Shown: positions 26,322-34,881 of the stretch, piece by piece
How the letters are laid out: every line of letters begins with the position of its first letter
Numbering within the stretch: the stretch's first letter is position 1
From: Palsa-513 sp036510225
Lineage (GTDB): Bacteria; Actinomycetota; Thermoleophilia; Solirubrobacterales; Solirubrobacteraceae
Direction: 5' to 3'
Assembly (NCBI GenBank): GCA_036510225.1
Contig: DATCEH010000092.1
Coordinates: 92,605-156,604 of the forward strand
Length of the DNA stretch: 64,000 bases
Program-made: the position numbers and the translations under genes
Notes under the pieces: generated by a model
The model's database searches: none
Seen by the model: the letters and a program-made list of their open reading frames with translations, nothing else
Told to the model about the DNA's origin: nothing

Positions 26322-28357
26322 CGACCGAGCCCCGGCGAGCCGTGCTCCGGCGACCTCGGTTCGCGCTCGTCTCGCGAGAGGTCTTTCCGTTCGGCGGCGG
26401 CGGGATCGGCTTCTACGTCAACTCGAGCGCCCACCTGCTGGCCGGGATCGGCGAGGTCAAGATCTTCACGACGAGCTCCCACCGGGAGAGCTACGAACGG
26501 ATGCGCGATGCCGGCGACCCCCGCGTCCCGCCCAACGATGTCGAGCTGGTCTTCGTCGACGAGGCCGAGCCCGAGCAGATCGGCGGCTTCTTCTCGGCGA
26601 TGCACCTCTACAGCTCGAACATCCTCGACGCCCTCCACGCGACCTACGGCGACCACGGCCCCGACCTGATCGAGTTCGCCGACTACCTCGCCGAGGGTGC
26701 GGTCACCGTCCAGGCCCGCCGCGGCGGGGATCGGCTGCTCGCGGACACGCTGGTCGCGATCCGGCTCCACACGACGGCCGAGATCGCGACCGTGCTCGAC
26801 GGCTGCCTCGACCAGGACTTCGCAAGCCGGGCGACCTCCGCGCTGGAGCGCCTCGCCCTGCGCGACGCGGACGCCCTGATCTACCAGGGCGGCGACGTCC
26901 TCGCCAGCTACCAGCGCTTCTACGGAGCAGACCAGCTCGCCCCGGCCCATTGCTTCCGCTACCCGTTCGTCCGCTGGGCCGAGGTCTCCCGGCCGGAGGA
27001 GCCACGCGATCAGACGCTCCCGCTCCGCCTGCTCTATCTCGGCCGGCTCGAGCGCCGCAAGGGCGTGCAGAACCTGCTCCGGGCGATGGCCGGGGTCGGC
27101 GGCGGCGATGTCCAGCTGACGCTGCTCGGCGGCGACACCGACACGGCTCCGCTGGGGACGTCGATGGAGAGCACGCTGCGGATGCTCGCCGACGGCGACG
27201 GCCGGATCGAGTTCAGGCCGTCGGTGTCGCTGGTCGAGATGCAGGCGGCCCTGCGTGATTGCGACGCCGTCGTCCTCCCGTCGCTCTGGGAGTCGTGGCC
27301 GTACGTCGCGCTCGAGGCGCTCCAGGCCAACCGGCCGATCATCGCCACGCCGGTCGGCGGCTTCGTCGAGATCGTCCGGCCGGGGGCGAGCGGCTGGCTG
27401 ACCGAGGACACCGGATCCGAGAGCCTCGCGACGCTGATCGAGCGCCTCCTCTACAGCCGGGAGGAGGTCGAGCGCGTCCGCCTCGAAGGCCTGCCGGCCG
27501 GTGTCTTCGCGGAGCTCGTCGACCCCGAGCCGATCATCGCCGGGTACCGCCGGCTGCTCGACGGCCCCGGCCGTTGGCGTCCGGCCGCCGCGGCCCGGCG
27601 GATCTCGAGCGCGACCGTCGCCGCGCCGCCCGAGCCGGTCGTCTCCGTCGTGATCCCGTACTACCGGCTGGCCGCCCACATCGCCGAGACCGTCGCGTCG
27701 GCCTTCGCCCAGACGCACGCGTCGATCGAGGTGATCCTCGTCAACGACGGATCGTTCACCGAGGCGGACTGGATCATCGCCGAGCTCGCCGCCGAGTACC
27801 CCCTGACCGTGCTCTCCCAGCTCAACAGCGGCCTCGGGTCGGCCCGTAACTTCGGCATCACCCAGTCACGCGGGCGCTACGTCGTCCCGCTCGACGCCGA
27901 CAACATGCTCGAGCCGACCTTCATCGAGCGCACGCTCGAGATCCTCGAGGCCAACCCGCGGGTCGCCTACGCGACGACGTGGTCGCGATACATCGACGCA
28001 CGCGGTCGCGAGCTCGAGCCGCCGAACATCGGCTATCAGCCGATCGGCAACGACTCGCCGATGATCGAGCGCGACAACATCGCCGGCGACGCGATCTCAC
28101 TGATGCGCCGCTGGCTGTTTGACGCCGGGTTCACCTACAGCGAGGACCTCGTCAGCTACGAGGATTGGGACCTCTACAGGCGGCTGCACCGGGCCGGTCA
28201 CTTCGGGATCGTGATACCCGAGCGACTGTTCCGCTACCGCGTACGTAAGGATTCCATGATCCGCCAGCTCGGCTTCCCCCACACTGAGCGCCTGTACGGC
28301 GAGATGGCCGCCGGCGTCCGCGAAAGAGAGGTTCGATGGGAGTCCAAGAGAGGCTGA
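26318..28357 (+). CDS. GT4-GT2 fusion glycosyltransferase
   Basis: In this 679-residue protein, residues 14-420 form a GT4 domain with SREVFPFGGGGIGFYV at the start, YLGRLERRKGVQNLL (240-254) and ESWPYVALEALQANRPII (325-342). Residues 441-675 are a GT2 domain: VVSVVIPYYRLAAHIAETV, VILVNDGSFTE, VVPLDADNMLEP with the metal-binding DAD, and YEDWDLYRRLHRAG. The order is the reverse of the fusion at 18860. It probably adds two sugars to the same lipid-linked acceptor. GTG 26318 overlaps the preceding stop. Its end overlaps the next gene by 22 bp. Confidence 0.88.
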   Translation: MTTEPRRAVLRRPRFALVSREVFPFGGGGIGFYVNSSAHLLAGIGEVKIFTTSSHRESYERMRDAGDPRVPPNDVELVFVDEAEPEQIGGFFSAMHLYSSNILDALHATYGDHGPDLIEFADYLAEGAVTVQARRGGDRLLADTLVAIRLHTTAEIATVLDGCLDQDFASRATSALERLALRDADALIYQGGDVLASYQRFYGADQLAPAHCFRYPFVRWAEVSRPEEPRDQTLPLRLLYLGRLERRKGVQNLLRAMAGVGGGDVQLTLLGGDTDTAPLGTSMESTLRMLADGDGRIEFRPSVSLVEMQAALRDCDAVVLPSLWESWPYVALEALQANRPIIATPVGGFVEIVRPGASGWLTEDTGSESLATLIERLLYSREEVERVRLEGLPAGVFAELVDPEPIIAGYRRLLDGPGRWRPAAAARRISSATVAAPPEPVVSVVIPYYRLAAHIAETVASAFAQTHASIEVILVNDGSFTEADWIIAELAAEYPLTVLSQLNSGLGSARNFGITQSRGRYVVPLDADNMLEPTFIERTLEILEANPRVAYATTWSRYIDARGRELEPPNIGYQPIGNDSPMIERDNIAGDAISLMRRWLFDAGFTYSEDLVSYEDWDLYRRLHRAGHFGIVIPERLFRYRVRKDSMIRQLGFPHTERLYGEMAAGVREREVRWESKRG

Positions 28358-29346
28358 CACTCCAGGCGATCGGTCAGCCGACCCTGATCGCCGCGGAGCA
28401 CGTCCACCGCTACGAGTTCGCCGCCGCCCTCTGCCCGGGCGCCCGGGTGCTCGATCTGTGCTGCGGCGCGGGCTACGGCGGGGAGATCATCGCCGGCACC
28501 GCCCGCAGCGTCCATGGCGTCGACTATGACGTCGCGACGATCGACCTCGCGGCCAGCACGCTCGGCCACAACCCCCAGCTCACCTTCGAGACGTCCGACG
28601 CGACGAGGTTCCTGCGCGGCGACCTCGCCGGCCGGTTCGACGCGATCGTCTGCTTCGAGGGGCTCGAGCACCTGCCCGACTCGGGCGACGCCCTGCGCGA
28701 GCTGCGCCGCCACGCCGCGGCCGGGATCGCCGTGATCTGCTCGGTCCCCAACAGCCGGGGGATGGGCGAGGAGAACGAGTTCCATGTGACCGACTTCGGC
28801 TACGACGAGGCCGGTGTCGCATTCGCCGGCTTCCCCGACGCGGTCATCGTCCGCCAGTATCTCGCCGAGGGATCGGTGATCATCCTCGACGGGTCCGCCG
28901 AGCTCGACGCCCGCCTGCATGGTGTCGAGCGGGCCGAGCCGCAGTACGCCAACCACTTCATCCTCGTCTCCGGGATCGCCGAGGAGACGCTCGGCGGGAT
29001 CCATCGCGGGCGCATGCAGCTGGCGATGGCGCCCAACTACAACCGGTACATGCACGACCTCGAGCGGGCGAACGTCCAGCTCCGCCGACGCAACCACGAG
29101 CTCGCCCGCGGACTGCTCGGCAAGGCCGCGTCGGCCGCGCCGTCGTACGTCCGCAAGGCCGAGCAGCGGATCGCCGAGCTCGAGTCCCAGCTCGGCGACC
29201 AGCAGCGCATCGAGCACGAGCTCGAGCACGAGCGGCGGGCCGCCCGCCGGCTCGCCGAGGAGCTCAAGGACGCTCAGCTGCAGGTCAAGATCGCCGCCGG
29301 CCGCCGCGGCGGGACGCTCGCGCGGATCGCCGACCGGCTCCGCTGA
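28336..29346 (+). CDS. SAM methyltransferase with a long C-terminal coiled coil
   Basis: In this 336-residue protein, motif I is VLDLCCGAGYGGE (38-50), then VDYDVATIDLA, and FDAIVCFEGLEHLPD, typical of Methyltransf_11/23 proteins. The catalytic core ends near 220. Residues 230-315 form a coiled coil (RYMHDLERANVQLRRRN, AELESQLGDQQRIEHELEHE), and the end is Arg-rich. GAAAGAGAGG before ATG 28336 is a good ribosome binding site. Of the methyltransferases here it has the longest helical tail and so is the best candidate for a WbdD-like length-controlling partner, although it has no kinase domain. Confidence 0.84.
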   Translation: MGVQERLTLQAIGQPTLIAAEHVHRYEFAAALCPGARVLDLCCGAGYGGEIIAGTARSVHGVDYDVATIDLAASTLGHNPQLTFETSDATRFLRGDLAGRFDAIVCFEGLEHLPDSGDALRELRRHAAAGIAVICSVPNSRGMGEENEFHVTDFGYDEAGVAFAGFPDAVIVRQYLAEGSVIILDGSAELDARLHGVERAEPQYANHFILVSGIAEETLGGIHRGRMQLAMAPNYNRYMHDLERANVQLRRRNHELARGLLGKAASAAPSYVRKAEQRIAELESQLGDQQRIEHELEHERRAARRLAEELKDAQLQVKIAAGRRGGTLARIADRLR

Positions 29347-29359
29347 CGCCGGATACCGG

Positions 29360-30898
29360 TCACCCGTAGTACCTGGAAATCGTCAACAGCTCGGCGAACA
29401 AGCCGTGCGCCATCGCCAGGATCACCAGTCCCGCCCCCAGCGCAGGCGCCCACCGCCGGGGGGCGGCCCGGCTGACGAGCACGACGAAGACGGCGTAGAT
29501 CGGCAGCAGGGGGAAGAGGTAGCGAGCCTGCTCGAAGGGCACGCCGGTCGACATCAGGTAGCGGATCCCGATGTAGCCGATCGCCCCGACCAGGCCGAGC
29601 GCCATCACCGCGAAGCCGACTGCCATCGGCCATACGCCGAGCAGCTCCCGGCGCGAGCGCCAGAGCCCGACCAGGGCGAGCACCGCGAGTACCACGAACG
29701 CATCCTGGGCGAGCGTGTAGACCCGCGCCGGGAAGCTGTAGTCGAGCCATCCGAAGCGGCCGATCGCCCCGTTGAAGAACACTTGGCGCAGGGGCGAGTA
29801 GCCGAAGTACGCGTGGTTCATGAACGGCAGCTTCGGGAGGACGAGCTCCCACGTGTAATCGAGCGTGTCGCGCAGCGTGATCGCCTGCTGGCCGGGCGCC
29901 GCGACCGTCGCCGCGCCGGCGAAGCCTCCGCCCGTCGGCCCTCCCCGGTGCCAGACGGTCGCGTTGAGAGCGCCGTACGCGGCCACCGGGACCGCGGCGA
30001 CGGCCGCGGCGATACCCGCGCCGATCGCGGCTGCCCGCCGCGTGAGGACCCCCGGCCCGGTTCGGGCCGGGGCGACCGGCGCGTCCCGACGGCCGGCCCG
30101 CCCTGAGCGCCAGACGATCAGCGCGAGGCAGACGGCGATTCCCGGGACGAACGCGACGAAGGTCAGCTTGCCGAGCAGGCCGATCGCGGTCGCCAGCCCG
30201 ATCCACACCCCTCGGCGGCGGGTCAGGCCATGCCGGTAGGCCCGGATCAGGGCGAGGAAGGTCGCGGCCGACGCGAAGAACAGGAGGCTGTCGCCCTGGA
30301 CGCCGGACGAGATGAAGGCGAACTGCGGCTGGAAGGCGACGACCAGCCCGCCGACCGTCGGGGCCCACGGGATCGACGGGAAGACCTCGCGGACGAAGAG
30401 GAACGTCGCCAGCACGGTCAGGCCGGCGAGCACGGCCGAGAGGAGGCGCATGAACTCGAGGCGGGCGAGGATGTCGTGGGACGGGGAGAGCCAGTACGGA
30501 ATCGCGGCGAGCGCGTAGTAGAGCGGCGGCTGGTTGGTGATCGAGCTCATCCCGCCCGGGCCGACCGGGCTCGGATCGGTCGCAAGCGACGCCCGCAGCG
30601 AGCTCTGCTCGGCCGGCGTGATCACCCCCCGCTCCTGGTTGTGGCCGATCACGTCGAAGAAGAAGAGGTTCGCCAGGGCGGTGTACTCCTGTGGCGAGAA
30701 CTGGACCAACGGACCCTCGGGCGGCGGCTTGCCGGTCTGAGCGACGTACTGGGCGTAGGCGAAGTGTCCGGTCTCGTCGGGCACCTGGAACGGCGGGATC
30801 ACGGCCGTCCAGATCGCGGCGTTGACGAACGCGACGAGGAAGACCAGCCACCCGGCCCGCGGGACCCGGCCGAGCTGACGGCGCGCCCGAGCGATCAC
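29360..30898 (-). CDS. DUF2142-like polytopic membrane protein
   Basis: This 512-residue protein has about 10-12 membrane segments. The first loop has IPPFQVPDETGHFAYAQYV (34-52), the signature of DUF2142 membrane proteins, followed by SSITNQPPLYYALAAIPYW, as in GT-C enzymes. It is probably a membrane glycosyltransferase or lipid-linked-sugar handler, and the family is not biochemically defined. GTG 30898 overlaps the stop of the gene upstream (GTGA); the frame to 31105 is out. It is the last gene of a three-gene minus-strand operon with a dolichyl-phosphate-mannose-synthase-like GT2. Confidence 0.83.
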   Translation of the reverse strand: MIARARRQLGRVPRAGWLVFLVAFVNAAIWTAVIPPFQVPDETGHFAYAQYVAQTGKPPPEGPLVQFSPQEYTALANLFFFDVIGHNQERGVITPAEQSSLRASLATDPSPVGPGGMSSITNQPPLYYALAAIPYWLSPSHDILARLEFMRLLSAVLAGLTVLATFLFVREVFPSIPWAPTVGGLVVAFQPQFAFISSGVQGDSLLFFASAATFLALIRAYRHGLTRRRGVWIGLATAIGLLGKLTFVAFVPGIAVCLALIVWRSGRAGRRDAPVAPARTGPGVLTRRAAAIGAGIAAAVAAVPVAAYGALNATVWHRGGPTGGGFAGAATVAAPGQQAITLRDTLDYTWELVLPKLPFMNHAYFGYSPLRQVFFNGAIGRFGWLDYSFPARVYTLAQDAFVVLAVLALVGLWRSRRELLGVWPMAVGFAVMALGLVGAIGYIGIRYLMSTGVPFEQARYLFPLLPIYAVFVVLVSRAAPRRWAPALGAGLVILAMAHGLFAELLTISRYYG

Positions 30899-31602
30899 GG
30901 CTGCCCGGCCCCGCCCCGGCCGCCGGTCCCGCCCCGGCCACCGGCCCCCGGCGGGGTCTCGTCGCCGGCTCCGATCAGCAGACGGACGACGAGCGCCCAG
31001 CAGGCCAACAGGAGGACGAAGCACGCCGGGAGCGTCCAGTCGCCGAAGAAGCCGGCCTTGCCAAGGCCGAAGCGCTGGTCGAGCACGCCCAGCAGCGACC
31101 ACCACGACTCCTCGCCCGCCCGGTAGTAGACGACGCTGATCCGCCCGTTCTGCTGCGTCCCGTTGACGAACTCGGCGGTCGGGTCGAGCGGGATCCCCAG
31201 ACCGCCGACGACGACCTTCGAGTGGCCGGCGACCGTCAGGCAGAGCTTCGCCGCGCGGCCGGGGTCCGTGGCCCTGCTGATCGGAATCGAGACGGTTCCC
31301 TCGGGCGCGCCTGCCGGCAGGCGGCCGGACGAGACGACGGCGCCGGTCGGGTCGAGAAAGCGGAGCCCGAGCGCGGGAACCGGCCGGCCGTAGGTCCCGA
31401 CGAGGATCTGCGCCGTGGCGGCCTCCGGCGGGAGGTAGGGGTTGGCCTGGCAGAGCTCGCCGCCCTTCGGGAGAGTCGCCGAGAACATCGCCGGGACGAT
31501 GTGGTCACTCCCCGCGTCGCGCGGCGCCCGGTGGGAGAGGGTGATCACGAGCCCGGCGACCACCACCGCCAGAGCCCCGGCGACGACGGCCCGGACGCGC
31601 AT
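30895..31602 (-). CDS. Membrane-anchored extracytoplasmic protein paired with DUF2142
   Basis: The product has 235 residues. An N-terminal membrane anchor or signal (RAVVAGALAVVVAGLVITL) is followed by a beta-rich extracytoplasmic domain of about 150 residues containing two Cys (GELCQANPY, AKLCLTVAGHS). A second membrane helix follows (LPACFVLLLACWALVVRLLI), then a Gly-rich tail. No family was recognised. It is tightly coupled to the DUF2142-like protein, so it is likely its periplasmic-side partner. ATG 31602 is one base from the stop of the GT2 gene upstream. Confidence 0.75.
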   Translation of the reverse strand: MRVRAVVAGALAVVVAGLVITLSHRAPRDAGSDHIVPAMFSATLPKGGELCQANPYLPPEAATAQILVGTYGRPVPALGLRFLDPTGAVVSSGRLPAGAPEGTVSIPISRATDPGRAAKLCLTVAGHSKVVVGGLGIPLDPTAEFVNGTQQNGRISVVYYRAGEESWWSLLGVLDQRFGLGKAGFFGDWTLPACFVLLLACWALVVRLLIGAGDETPPGAGGRGGTGGRGGAGQP

Positions 31603-31603
31603 C

Positions 31604-32782
31604 TCAGCGCCGACGGAGGCCGAGGATGCTGAGTAGGAAGGACGAGAAGAAGACCTGGATCCCGATGATCAGGAGCGTCGCCGCGGCGATCGCGTCGCGC
31701 TCCTCGGAGATCGCGCCGAACCCGCGCTGGACCCAGTGGACGACGATCACCGCACCGAGCACGCCACCCGCGAGCATGATCAGGCCGCCGAGGGCAAGCC
31801 CGTGCTCGAGGTGGAAGCGCTGGCGCATCCGATCGAACCAGGCGTCCTTCTCGCCCATGAAGTACGTCGCGTACGCGTGGGCGCAGAGGCCGAGGGCGAG
31901 GACCTGCGACCCGACGATGCTCAGCAGGGCGCCGCCGATCTCCGTGTGGAGATCCCACCGGCGGCCGAGGACGTTGATCGACGCGAGGACCGTCAGCATC
32001 ACGATCGCGCCGACCAGGCTGAGCAGGGCTCCGGGGACGATGAACAGGTAGTTCGGGCTGTGGACGAGCAGGAAGCGCAGGTGGCGCCAGCCGTCGCGGA
32101 AGGTCGACAGCTTCGACTCACCCCCGCGGGGGTGGTACTCGATCGAGACCTCCGAGATCCGCAGCTTCTCCTTCGACGCCCGGATCACCATCTCCGAGGC
32201 GAACTCCATCCCCACGGTCCGCAGATCGAGCTGCTCGAGCACGTCCCGGCGGATCGCCCGCATCCCGCAGTGGGCGTCGTTGACGCCGGTCCGGAAGAAC
32301 AGGTTGAGGATGCCCGTGAGCACGGGGTTGCCGATGTACCGGTGCAGCCACGGCATCGCACCCGGCTGGATGTTCTCCATCCGGTCGCCCATCACCAGCT
32401 GGGCACCCGCGTCGAGCTCGGCGACGAAGCGGGGGATCTCGTTGAAGTCGTAGGTCAGATCCGCGTCGGCCATCACGATGTACGTGCCCCGGGCCGCCGC
32501 GAACCCCGCGAGGTACGCGCTCCCGTAGCCCCGGCGCGGCTCGCTGACCACGCGCGCTCCGGCCTCCCCCGCGAGCATCGCGCTGCGGTCCTCGGACGCG
32601 TTGTCGACGACGATCACCTCGCCGGCGAAGCCCGCCGCCGTCAGGGCGGCCGTCGCCGCACGGACGCACTGCTCGATGTTCTCCTCCTCGTTCAGGCAGG
32701 GGATCACCACCGACACGAGGAGCGTCAACTCGTCTGCGGCCGGCACGTTCGCGGCTGATTTCTCCTGGAGCGTGCTCACCAC
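31604..32782 (-). CDS. Membrane GT2, dolichyl/polyprenyl-phosphate mannose synthase-like
   Basis: In this 392-residue protein, the GT-A domain (20-250) has VVIPCLNEEENIEQCV, VIVVDNASEDRS, ADADLTYDFNEIP with the DxD metal site, and HCGMRAIRRDVL, typical of DPM-synthase/GtrB-like enzymes. Four membrane helices follow. It would load a sugar onto polyprenyl phosphate, making the donor for GT-C enzymes such as the DUF2142-like and ArnT-like proteins here. The GTG start at 32782 has GGGGGTGA about 5 nt upstream. Confidence 0.88.
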   Translation of the reverse strand: MVSTLQEKSAANVPAADELTLLVSVVIPCLNEEENIEQCVRAATAALTAAGFAGEVIVVDNASEDRSAMLAGEAGARVVSEPRRGYGSAYLAGFAAARGTYIVMADADLTYDFNEIPRFVAELDAGAQLVMGDRMENIQPGAMPWLHRYIGNPVLTGILNLFFRTGVNDAHCGMRAIRRDVLEQLDLRTVGMEFASEMVIRASKEKLRISEVSIEYHPRGGESKLSTFRDGWRHLRFLLVHSPNYLFIVPGALLSLVGAIVMLTVLASINVLGRRWDLHTEIGGALLSIVGSQVLALGLCAHAYATYFMGEKDAWFDRMRQRFHLEHGLALGGLIMLAGGVLGAVIVVHWVQRGFGAISEERDAIAAATLLIIGIQVFFSSFLLSILGLRRR

Positions 32783-32887
32783 TTCACCCCCGGGAGTGAC
32801 CCGGGATCAATTGAAACGCGCAGCGACGACAAAGGTCGCGCACTCGTGGGCCATCGTATCCAAATGTCTGCGAACCTCCTCCGCCCG

Positions 32888-34081
32888 ATGCGCATCTGCC
32901 TCGTCTACGACTGCCTCTTTCCATATACCGTCGGCGGCGCCGAGCGCTGGTACAGGAGCCTTGCAGAGCGACTGGTCGCCGCCGGGCACGACGTGACCTA
33001 CCTGACGCTGACGCAGTGGGATCCCGGCGTCCAGCCCGACCTCGTCGGCGTCGACGTACGCAGCGTCGGCCCGCGGATGGCCCTCTACACCGACGGCGGA
33101 CGCCGCCGGATCGCTCCGCCTTTGCGCTTCGGCCTCGGCGTGCTCGCCCACCTCCTGCGTCACGGCCGCCGCTACGACGTCGTCCACACCTGCTCGTTCC
33201 CCTACTTCTCCCTGCTCGCCGCCAGCCTCGCCCGCCCGCTCGGGCCCAGGCGCAGCCGCTACCGCCTGGTCGTCGACTGGTTCGAGGTCTGGAGCCGCGA
33301 CTACTGGCGCGAGTATCTCGGCCGGATCGGCGGTCGCGTCGGCGAGGCCGTCCAGTCGCTGTGCGCCGCGCTGCCTCAGCATGCCTTCTGCTTCTCCGAG
33401 CTCCACGCCAGCCGCCTGCCCGGCACGCCGGCGATCCTTCGCGGCCTCTACGCGGCCGGCCGCACGCCCCTGAGCTCCGCTGCCCCCCCGCCTGCTCGAC
33501 CCTCGGATCCCCCGCAACCCTCGGATCCGCCGGCCGACCCGTCGGTCGCCCCGGTGGTCGTCTTCGCCGCCCGCCAGATTCCCGAGAAGCGCCCGATCGC
33601 GCTGGTCGGCGCGATCGCGACCGCCGCGGCCAGCGTTCCCGGGTTGCGCGGCGTCCTCTTCGGCGACGGCCCCGAGCATGCCGCCGTGCTCGCGGAGATC
33701 GCGCGGACCGCAGCCCCGGTGCAGGCGCCCGGGATGGTCGCCGAGGAGCGCGTCGCCGGAGAGCTCGCCAGCGCGATGTGCATGGCGCTGCCCTCGATCC
33801 GCGAGGGCTACGGAATGATCGTGATCGAGTCGGCCGCGCTCGGCGTGCCGAGCATCGTCGTCCGTGCGCCCGACAACGCCGCCGTCGAGTTGGTCGACCA
33901 CGGGGTCAACGGCTTCATCGCCGAGCCCGACGAGCTCGCCGCGGCGATCGTCGCCGTGCACGCGGCCGGCGCCGCCCTCCGGAAGACCACGCGCGCCTGG
34001 TATGCCGATCACGCCGCCGAGCTGTCGATCGACGCCTCGCTCGGGAAGGTCCTCGCGAGCTACGGTCCGTCCGGCGGATGA
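32888..34081 (+). CDS. GT4 family glycosyltransferase with a Pro-rich linker
   Basis: In this 397-residue protein, MRICLVYDCLFPYTVGGAERW is the first strand and glycine loop of a GT-B fold. ARQIPEKRPIALVGAI and PSIREGYGMIVIESAALG are the C-terminal donor-binding motifs. A Pro/Ser/Asp-rich linker (PPPARPSDPPQPSDPPADP) separates the two Rossmann domains, which is unusual inside one GT4. The start is uncertain: ATG 32888 places the fold's first strand at the N-terminus, ATG 32864 and GTG 32846 are in frame, and none has a clear ribosome binding site. It is coupled to the GT2 gene downstream. Confidence 0.85.
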   Translation: MRICLVYDCLFPYTVGGAERWYRSLAERLVAAGHDVTYLTLTQWDPGVQPDLVGVDVRSVGPRMALYTDGGRRRIAPPLRFGLGVLAHLLRHGRRYDVVHTCSFPYFSLLAASLARPLGPRRSRYRLVVDWFEVWSRDYWREYLGRIGGRVGEAVQSLCAALPQHAFCFSELHASRLPGTPAILRGLYAAGRTPLSSAAPPPARPSDPPQPSDPPADPSVAPVVVFAARQIPEKRPIALVGAIATAAASVPGLRGVLFGDGPEHAAVLAEIARTAAPVQAPGMVAEERVAGELASAMCMALPSIREGYGMIVIESAALGVPSIVVRAPDNAAVELVDHGVNGFIAEPDELAAAIVAVHAAGAALRKTTRAWYADHAAELSIDASLGKVLASYGPSGG

Positions 34082-34881
34082 CCCCCCCGCGGGTCAGCGT
34101 CCTGATCGGCGCGTACAACAGCGCGCTGACGCTCCGCGCGGCGGCCGACTCGATCCTCCGCCAGACGATCACCGATCTCGAGCTGCTGATCATCGACGAC
34201 GGGTCGGCCGACGACACGCCCCGCGTGGCCGCGGCGATCGCGGCCACCGACCGTCGGGTGACGGTGCTCTCGATGGGCGAGAACGTCGGCATCTCCCGCA
34301 GCCTCAATGCCGGCCTGCTCGCCGCCCACGCCGAGATCGTTGCCGTGCAGGACGCCGACGACCATTCGCACGAGCTGCGAATCGAGCGGGAGCTCGCCGT
34401 GCTCGATCGCGATCCCGCGATCGCGGTCGTCGGCTGCCGGATGGACGAGGTCGACGAGTCCGGTCGACGACTGGCCCCGCGGACGACGTTCGCCGCCGGC
34501 GACGTCCGGCCGGTGCTGATGCGCTTCAACCCGATCCCCAACACGTCGGCCGCCTTTCGCCGGGCCACCGTCCTCGAGCTCGGCGGCTACGACCCGCGCT
34601 ACCGCTACGCGATGGAGTACGACCTCTGGCTGCGCCTGGCCGAGCGCCATCTCGTCGTCACGCTCGACGAGACCCTGGCGACTCGCGTGATGGGCGCGAC
34701 GAACGTCGCCGCCCGGGCCGAGCGCGCCCAGAACGCCGAGGCGATCCTGATCCGCCTGCGGGCGCTCCGCCGCCGGCGGACGCTGAGGGGCATCGACGGC
34801 CTCGCCCTCCCGGCGCTGTCCCACCTCACGCCGCTGTCGCTCAAGCGGGCCCGCCGCCGGCGCCTCGGCCAGGCGCCCTGA
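34078..34881 (+). CDS. GT2 family glycosyltransferase
   Basis: The 267-residue compact GT-A enzyme has RVSVLIGAYNSALTLRAA, LIIDDGSADDTPR, AVQDADDHSHELR with the DxD, and NTSAAFRRATVLELGGYD. YAMEYDLWLRLAE, the catalytic acidic region of GT2 enzymes, follows. ATG 34078 overlaps the preceding stop (ATGA). The last 41 bp overlap the convergent GT4 gene. Confidence 0.87.
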   Translation: MTPPRVSVLIGAYNSALTLRAAADSILRQTITDLELLIIDDGSADDTPRVAAAIAATDRRVTVLSMGENVGISRSLNAGLLAAHAEIVAVQDADDHSHELRIERELAVLDRDPAIAVVGCRMDEVDESGRRLAPRTTFAAGDVRPVLMRFNPIPNTSAAFRRATVLELGGYDPRYRYAMEYDLWLRLAERHLVVTLDETLATRVMGATNVAARAERAQNAEAILIRLRALRRRRTLRGIDGLALPALSHLTPLSLKRARRRRLGQAP

